Assembly (NCBI GenBank): GCA_964496075.1
Contig: CAZBXB010000027.1
Coordinates: 1 to 9,477 of the forward strand
Source: UBA1372 sp964496075
GTDB taxonomy: Bacteria > Patescibacteriota > Microgenomatia > UBA12405
DNA: 9,477 nucleotides
Direction of reading: 5' to 3'
Position 1 is the first letter of the stretch, and every line of letters begins with the position of its first letter. Positions 5,588-9,477 of this stretch are shown here, in pieces. Both the position numbers and the translations under genes were made by a program. Below the pieces are notes generated by a model. It saw only the letters and a program-made list of their open reading frames with translations. It did not search any database and had not been told where the DNA came from.

Positions 5588-5605
5588 ACTGTAGATAGTT
5601 AGCAA
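5581..5605. repeat. Inverted repeat TTGCTAA-N11-TTAGCAA between divergent genes
   Basis: The 7-bp perfect arms can be extended by CT/AG with one bulged base. It lies between the divergent zinc-ribbon/CDF operon and the small membrane-protein gene, covering the likely -35 region of both, which is where a shared operator would sit. It is not followed by a T-tract useful for termination in either direction. Confidence 0.45.
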
Positions 5606-5607
5606 TT

Positions 5608-5613
5608 TATAAT
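5608..5613 (+). promoter_or_regulatory. -10 box (TATAAT) of the 134-aa membrane protein
   Basis: A perfect TATAAT overlaps the upstream ATG at 5612. It predicts transcription starting near 5620, essentially at the ATG at 5621, which implies a leaderless mRNA. No convincing -35 is present 17 bp upstream. Confidence 0.5.
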
Positions 5614-5620
5614 GATATCT

Positions 5621-6025
5621 ATGACAAAAGATAATAAAGTAAACAGATGTGGATGTAATTTAGAAGTTGTGATGTTATATTTCGGCTTTTTTACCGTCAA
5701 TAGTCTGGTTATCTGGTTGGCAAATATGTTTTTCCCAAGTTATGTGGTGCTGGGAACTGAATGGATAACAAGGTGTTGGGCAATAATACATAGTATGGGA
5801 ACACTGGCTTTAGTTAATGTTTTTACAGCTTCATGTGGACAGGAAGATAAAAGAATGATGACGGGTTTGGTTGTTAATTCTGTTGGGCTTTGGCTGATCG
5901 CCAGATTGGCTAAACAGCTTGGTCTTGGAATTAGTTCCTGGTTGATAGTGGTTATGTTGGGGTTGGTTTTGAGTGCAGTTCAAAGAAAGATGTTGAGGTG
6001 GACAAATGAGATGAAAAGGTTTTGA
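5621..6025 (+). CDS. Small membrane protein, 134 aa, about four TM helices
   Basis: Integral membrane protein of unknown function. A short polar N-terminus with Cys10 and Cys12 (NRCGCNLE) precedes hydrophobic segments at about 16-38, 52-71, 80-97 and 103-122. The C-terminus is basic (QRKMLRWTNEMKRF), which suggests both ends face the cytoplasm. A loop with TASCGQEDKR separates helices 2 and 3. I chose ATG 5621 over ATG 5612 (137 aa) because a perfect TATAAT at 5608-5613 covers the earlier ATG. The gene is divergent from the zinc-ribbon/CDF operon across an inverted repeat, so it may be co-regulated with metal transport, but nothing in the protein itself proves a metal role. Confidence 0.78.
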   Translation: MTKDNKVNRCGCNLEVVMLYFGFFTVNSLVIWLANMFFPSYVVLGTEWITRCWAIIHSMGTLALVNVFTASCGQEDKRMMTGLVVNSVGLWLIARLAKQLGLGISSWLIVVMLGLVLSAVQRKMLRWTNEMKRF

Positions 6026-6056
6026 TGTAACTGTGTACCTGATTGACCGTAAAGGA

Positions 6057-6086
6057 TTAATAGAGTGATGTGATTTGTTATATAAT
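6057..6086 (+). promoter_or_regulatory. Promoter of the nucleotidyltransferase-like gene
   Basis: A perfect TATAAT at 6081-6086 has TTAATA (4/6 match to TTGACA) at 6057-6062 with an 18-bp spacer. The expected start near 6093 gives a leader of about 28 nt before ATG 6122 and would make the TTG at 6095 almost leaderless, which argues for the ATG. Confidence 0.5.
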
Positions 6087-6121
6087 AGACTAGTTTGTAT
6101 GTTACCATTAGATTAATATTT

Positions 6122-7570
6122 ATGAATCAGGAAGTTTTATCAGAAAAAGAAGCTCGTAGATCAGAAATATATGAACCTTTCAGGACCATATTAGATCAAT
6201 TTGAAACGGGTGTACTTGAAAAACCAGTAGAACAAATGTGGTTTTCGGCTATGCTGCAATTGAGACGTGTTCAGAAAGATGTGAATGGTGGAGAAATTCT
6301 TCTACCCGAGATTATTGGTTTTTGGAATACTTTTGGTAAACCTATTGTGAATGTACTTGCCTTAGAGACTCAACTTGTGCCAGATATTAAACAAGATAAA
6401 CCCGTAACTCAAGCCCGCAGAGTAATTCAAGCTATTCATAGAGTATCGACTGTTATTGATACAGATAGAAATACAGAAATAGATCCCCAAAAGATTTTAT
6501 ATTTAGATTTTGATGAGTTACTTAAAATGTCAGACAGATTTAGGACTAAAACAGAGCTTGACGAAGAGGGTAATCAAAGAAGATATTTTTCTATCTACTC
6601 TTCCAAAAAAGACGCCTGGTTTGAATATCCTATACCTAAGACAGATAAGGTTTTACATAAGGGTGGACTGGGGAGAACTATGTTAAAAATTCTTTTTGGT
6701 TCTGATCTGAAATTGGTAGAGTCAGAATTGCCAGCCCATGATTTTGACTATATTGCCGTTAAATGTCCGGAAGCAGAAGAAGACTTAAGAGGTTTAAAAG
6801 CTGATTTTGGTGGGGTTGAAGAGGTTGATGCTTTGTGTTTGGATACTCTTATGAATAACAGAGATCTGACTTTAAACAATGCTTTTGTGGGAAATAGAGG
6901 TTTAATTTATGCAGAAAGTGCTTTAGAGGCGACAAAAAAAGGAAAGATCGATATTGTGGCAACAAAAAGAGGTATTTATGGATCCGAGATATTTTTTCAT
7001 CAGGGTGTTAGGCTTATAAAAAACCGAGGTATGATGCGGCTTCTTAAAACACTTGCTGAAGAAAAGGCTGTCTCGTTTGATTTCCTACCATTAAATGAGC
7101 AGATTGACCTGGGAATATACTGGCTAATTTTGGCTAGACGCTTTGCCAATAGATCTAACTTTCCACTATTAATGGATAGACTGTTTGAACTGTCAAGACA
7201 AATTGGTCAAATTCATGAGGGTGAAGAAGATGTTTATGATGTATTAGATCGGGTTCATCAAAAATATCCATTTTATAATTTTGATGATAGTCCTATTGAC
7301 GAAGAAGGGGTGGCACGTTGGCTTGGAAGAAAATTAATGAAGCAGGTTGACAAAAAATACAGAGATGAATATGAAGTACCTTCTCTTTTAAATCTTGATA
7401 GAAGAAACGGCGACACGATATCGCATGAAGTAAGTCTAAGGAATTATCAGCCTGACTTAGAGAAATTAGAAAAAATAAAAACAGGCTGGAAGGCATATAT
7501 TAGCCGATGCAGAAGACGAACTGTGGAACATTTGGAGGAGTTGTCTAATGATATAGGTGAGGAAATATAA
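6122..7570 (+). CDS. Divergent class II (CCA/poly(A) polymerase-type) nucleotidyltransferase-like protein, 482 aa
   Basis: I infer a Pol beta-superfamily nucleotidyltransferase from ordered motifs, numbered from ATG 6122. KGGLGRTMLKILFG (GG at 181-182) resembles the GGxVRDxLLG loop. HDFDYIAV carries the DxD pair D207/D209. NNRDLTLNNAF (about 245-255) resembles RRDFTxNAL. LIYAESALEATKKGKIDIV fits the segment where CCA enzymes have DPxxGxxDL and G-x-I-R. NRGMMRLLKTLAEEK (R306) resembles the DPxRxLRAxRFA helix. The first 175 residues and last 150 have no match I recognise, so RNA-binding parts are either novel or unrelated. The Asp after the GG-motif arginine is a Thr. A longer version starting at TTG 6095 is possible, but a promoter at 6057-6086 favours ATG 6122. 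No Shine-Dalgarno is seen. Whether the protein adds CCA, adds poly(A), modifies another substrate, or is inactive cannot be told from the sequence. Confidence 0.65.
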   Translation: MNQEVLSEKEARRSEIYEPFRTILDQFETGVLEKPVEQMWFSAMLQLRRVQKDVNGGEILLPEIIGFWNTFGKPIVNVLALETQLVPDIKQDKPVTQARRVIQAIHRVSTVIDTDRNTEIDPQKILYLDFDELLKMSDRFRTKTELDEEGNQRRYFSIYSSKKDAWFEYPIPKTDKVLHKGGLGRTMLKILFGSDLKLVESELPAHDFDYIAVKCPEAEEDLRGLKADFGGVEEVDALCLDTLMNNRDLTLNNAFVGNRGLIYAESALEATKKGKIDIVATKRGIYGSEIFFHQGVRLIKNRGMMRLLKTLAEEKAVSFDFLPLNEQIDLGIYWLILARRFANRSNFPLLMDRLFELSRQIGQIHEGEEDVYDVLDRVHQKYPFYNFDDSPIDEEGVARWLGRKLMKQVDKKYRDEYEVPSLLNLDRRNGDTISHEVSLRNYQPDLEKLEKIKTGWKAYISRCRRRTVEHLEELSNDIGEEI

Positions 7571-7617
7571 ATTTTCCTTAAGCGTGTATATACAAAAAGT
7601 GTAATGTATGGGAAATG

Positions 7618-7626
7618 TGCTATACT
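7618..7626 (+). promoter_or_regulatory. Extended -10 promoter (TGCTATACT) of the helicase gene
   Basis: The TGn extension is followed by TATACT, and no clear -35 is present. Transcription would start near 7633, leaving a leader of about 115 nt before the helicase ATG. Confidence 0.45.
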
Positions 7627-7632
7627 ACCCAG

Positions 7633-7747
7633 ATTTAAGTTAGGCGAAGAATCGTAGTTTGCCCTAGTATATATCTAATATATTTTATTTTATTTGGGCA
7701 CATTAGTTCCGAGACAAGATCGGGATGGCCAAAGTTCATAAAATAAT
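7633..7747 (+). promoter_or_regulatory. Long, possibly structured 5' leader of the DEAD-box helicase mRNA
   Basis: This region holds no gene. TTTGCCCTA (around 7658-7666) can pair upstream with TTAGGC (around 7640-7645) or downstream with TTTGGGCA (around 7693-7700), and the two pairings exclude each other. A further small hairpin, CCGA/TCGG, lies near 7709-7723. The stretch between the pairing elements is almost all A/T. I do not recognise a known riboswitch. Long regulated leaders are known for some bacterial DEAD-box helicase mRNAs, so control by temperature or autoregulation is a reasonable but unproven idea. Confidence 0.3.
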
Positions 7748-8968
7748 ATGTATCAAAATAGATATTCGGGTGGTTTCCGACAAAACAACCATAGTAATAG
7801 TAATTATCACAATTCTAATAAGCGAAGGGGGGGATGGAGTAATAACAAAAGAAGATTTGGAGGTGGAAAGAGATTGGACAGATCACTTTATATCAAAAAA
7901 GCTGAAGAATTTATCAAGATTGAAGATGTGGAGACAGTAAACTCCTTTGTTGATTTCAACTTAAGACCTGAACTATTGGCAAATGTTGTAGCTAAGGGCT
8001 ATGTGAATCCAACCCAGATCCAAGACCAAGCAATACCTCATATCATGAAGGGCCGAGATGTGTTGGGAATTGCTAATACGGGTACCGGTAAAACGGCTGC
8101 TTTTGCACTACCTTTGATTGACAAAATCTTAAAAAATCCCAATGAAAGAATAATGATAATGGCGCCAACTCGAGAGCTGGCCCAGCAAATCAAACAAGAC
8201 ATTAGGTCGTTTACACCGGGACTACGAGTCTATCTAGCTCTGGCCATTGGTGGAGCTTACTTGAGAGAACAGATAGCTGATATTAGACGAGGACCAAATA
8301 TTATTATCGGAACACCCGGAAGAATACTGGATCTAGGTAGAAGAAATGTAATTAACTTTGGTGGCCTAAATACTCTAGTGTTAGATGAAGTCGACAGAAT
8401 GCTAGATATGGGATTTATAGGAGACATCCAGACGGTTGTTGACCAAATACCAAAACAACGTCAAACTTTGTTCTTCTCAGCCACAATTGATAGAAGAGTG
8501 GAAGGCTTGATAGGTAACTTTTTGACCAATCCGGTCAAAATTACTATTAAATCGGCTAACGCTTCGTCACACGTAGAGCAAAATATTGTCAGAGTAGCCA
8601 GATACGCCAAGGAAGAAAAACTGTGTCAATTAGTGGGATTGCCTGATTTTAAAAAAGTATTAGTGTTTGGATCAACCAGGATAATAGTAGAAAGGTTGTC
8701 TGCATCTTTGATACAAAAAGGAATCAGGGCAAGTGGTCTACATGGCGGCAAAAAGCAAAATCAAAGACAGAAAATAGTGCGAGACTTTAGAGAAAATCGA
8801 GTAAGAGTCTTGATTGCTACTGATGTAGCCGCCAGAGGACTGGATATTGCCGATATTAGCCATGTAATCAACTATGATGAACCAAATAACTATGAAGAAT
8901 ATATTCATAGAATTGGCAGAACCGGTAGGGTGGATAATAAGGGCTATGCGCTGACTTTTGTGGAATAA
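7748..8968 (+). CDS. DEAD-box ATP-dependent RNA helicase (DEVD variant), 406 aa
   Basis: The enzyme unwinds RNA duplexes with ATP in the cytoplasm, for ribosome assembly or mRNA turnover. All core motifs are present: upstream Phe with FNL (about 68-72), Q motif NPTQIQDQAIP (87-97), motif I ANTGTGKT (109-116) and Ia PTRELA (140-145). TPGR follows at 189-192, motif II is DEVD (213-216), and motif III is SAT (244-246). The second RecA domain has LVFGSTR (305-311), ATDVAARGLDI (357-367) and HRIGRTGR (387-394). The first 45 residues form an Asn/Arg/Gly/Tyr-rich tail (RRGGW, RRFGGGKR) likely to bind RNA. The usual long C-terminal tail of RhlE/CsdA types is absent; the protein ends right after the core. 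The ATG at 7748 has no Shine-Dalgarno. The 3' end overlaps the convergent ATP-grasp gene by 25 bp. The family is certain; the subfamily (rhlE-like) is not. Confidence 0.96.
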   Translation: MYQNRYSGGFRQNNHSNSNYHNSNKRRGGWSNNKRRFGGGKRLDRSLYIKKAEEFIKIEDVETVNSFVDFNLRPELLANVVAKGYVNPTQIQDQAIPHIMKGRDVLGIANTGTGKTAAFALPLIDKILKNPNERIMIMAPTRELAQQIKQDIRSFTPGLRVYLALAIGGAYLREQIADIRRGPNIIIGTPGRILDLGRRNVINFGGLNTLVLDEVDRMLDMGFIGDIQTVVDQIPKQRQTLFFSATIDRRVEGLIGNFLTNPVKITIKSANASSHVEQNIVRVARYAKEEKLCQLVGLPDFKKVLVFGSTRIIVERLSASLIQKGIRASGLHGGKKQNQRQKIVRDFRENRVRVLIATDVAARGLDIADISHVINYDEPNNYEEYIHRIGRTGRVDNKGYALTFVE

Positions 8969-9477
8969 AGAGGTTGGGCTTTGGAGCGAAGAGCTAACTC
9001 TTCGACAACAAGTCTAATGAGTTTCTTGGCTTCAATTTCATTTTTAATAAGTGAAGTATTCCAATCGAGGCCCGGGCCAGAGTTACCTTCTAAAAGGTAG
9101 GTATTGCCGTTGTTGCTAATTATAAAATCTAGGGTAAAAAAGGAAGATATTTTGTTTAAATTTTTGGCAATTAGGTTTGATTTGGCGACTAGCTTTGAAG
9201 GAATCTGGTCAAGGGACAGGTAGGTCAACAGGCCACCTTTGTGTTCATTACATCGGAATTCACCTGGCTTGGCGACGCGAATATAAGACTGAACAATATG
9301 ACCGTTGAGATAGATTAGTCGAATATCAGTAGAAGCGGAGCAATTTTGATAAGAAAAACCGTGATCAAAATTAGTGAAAGGCTGAATGATATATGAAATA
9401 CGAGTGTTTTTGCGAATAGTTTTTTGCATCTGTTTTGACTGACCCGTTTTGAATTTGTAGACTCGCCTGCCACCGGC
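8944..9477 (-). CDS. RimK-like ATP-grasp domain protein, C-terminal part (5' end outside window)
   Basis: ATP-grasp ligase forming a peptide-like or related bond from a carboxylate and an amine. The frame is open through the right edge, so 177 residues are visible and the ATG at 9429 is probably internal. In the visible numbering, DIRLIYLNGHIVQSYIR begins at 51, and GEFRCNEHKGG (72-82) matches the RimK-type substrate/nucleotide loop. FTLDFII has D117, and LLEGNSGPGLDW carries the metal-binding E130 and N132, the classic ATP-grasp E-x-N. The catalytic half in view is therefore intact. The N-terminal part needed to define the substrate (ribosomal protein S6, cofactor, or glutathione- or cyanophycin-like) is missing. 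The stop is TAG. The last 25 bp overlap the convergent helicase gene, with no terminator between them. Confidence 0.88.
   Translation of the reverse strand, partial: AGGRRVYKFKTGQSKQMQKTIRKNTRISYIIQPFTNFDHGFSYQNCSASTDIRLIYLNGHIVQSYIRVAKPGEFRCNEHKGGLLTYLSLDQIPSKLVAKSNLIAKNLNKISSFFTLDFIISNNGNTYLLEGNSGPGLDWNTSLIKNEIEAKKLIRLVVEELALRSKAQPLYSTKVSA

Noticed and set aside
5612..5620. ATG 5612 as start of the small membrane protein
   Set aside because: It sits inside the TATAAT box at 5608-5613; ATG 5621 fits the predicted transcript start better.
7560..7578. Hairpin AGGAAA/TTTCCT across the stop codon of the nucleotidyltransferase-like gene as a terminator
   Set aside because: The stem is only 6 bp and A/T-rich, and it is followed by TAAGCG, not a T-run, so I do not call a terminator.
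7700..7735. Possible rRNA fragment in the helicase leader because of the string GATCGGGATGG
   Set aside because: It faintly recalls a 5S rRNA complement, but the flanks do not match and no 5S fold can be drawn.
7725..7940. A 71-codon plus-strand frame beginning ATGGCCAAAG just before the helicase
   Set aside because: It overlaps the helicase start in another frame, and its product is low-quality Ile/Val-rich sequence; the helicase frame carries clear family motifs.
1..9477. Mobile element or prophage
   Set aside because: No transposase, integrase, terminal repeats or phage structural genes were found; the single tRNA gene shows no adjacent integrase or duplicated 3' end.

Overview
The window looks like a piece of a Patescibacteria (Candidate Phyla Radiation) genome, most likely the Microgenomates side; this is inferred from gene content, not computed. 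Supporting signs are AT-rich DNA (roughly 40% GC by eye), short tightly packed genes, convergent genes whose 3' ends overlap, almost no Shine-Dalgarno sequences, a tRNA without an encoded CCA end, and several small hypothetical proteins of types I recall from such genomes. TGA is used as a stop (5327-5329 and 6023-6025), so this is not a lineage that recodes TGA.

Layout. 1-735 (+) is the 3' part of seryl-tRNA synthetase. It meets, tail to tail, a minus-strand block that runs leftward: a Pro/Thr/Glu-rich protein (3243-2953), then greA (2896-2441) with its own TATAAT box, then a stand-alone PD-(D/E)XK (RecB/Cas4-like) nuclease, a four-helix membrane protein and a 114-residue hypothetical protein. 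tRNA-Cys(GCA) lies upstream at 3361-3291 (-), followed by a secreted helical protein (4031-3453, -).

5524-4092 (-) is a two-gene operon: a Cys-rich zinc-ribbon-like protein whose stop codon overlaps (ATGA) the start of a cation diffusion facilitator (CDF) transporter carrying a C-terminal NifX/MTH1175-like domain. A 7-bp inverted repeat sits in the intergenic region and faces a divergent, probably leaderless membrane-protein gene (5621-6025, +).

6122-7570 (+) encodes a protein I read as a very divergent class II (CCA-adding/poly(A) polymerase type) nucleotidyltransferase. 7748-8968 (+) encodes a DEAD-box RNA helicase (DEVD variant) behind a leader of about 115 nt. Its 3' end overlaps by 25 bp a convergent RimK-like ATP-grasp gene that runs off the right edge.

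The genes mix translation and RNA functions (serS, tRNA-Cys, GreA, nucleotidyltransferase, helicase) with a metal-handling unit. The points most worth following are the zinc-ribbon/CDF-NifX operon with altered metal-site residues, the divergent nucleotidyltransferase, and the stand-alone nuclease behind greA.
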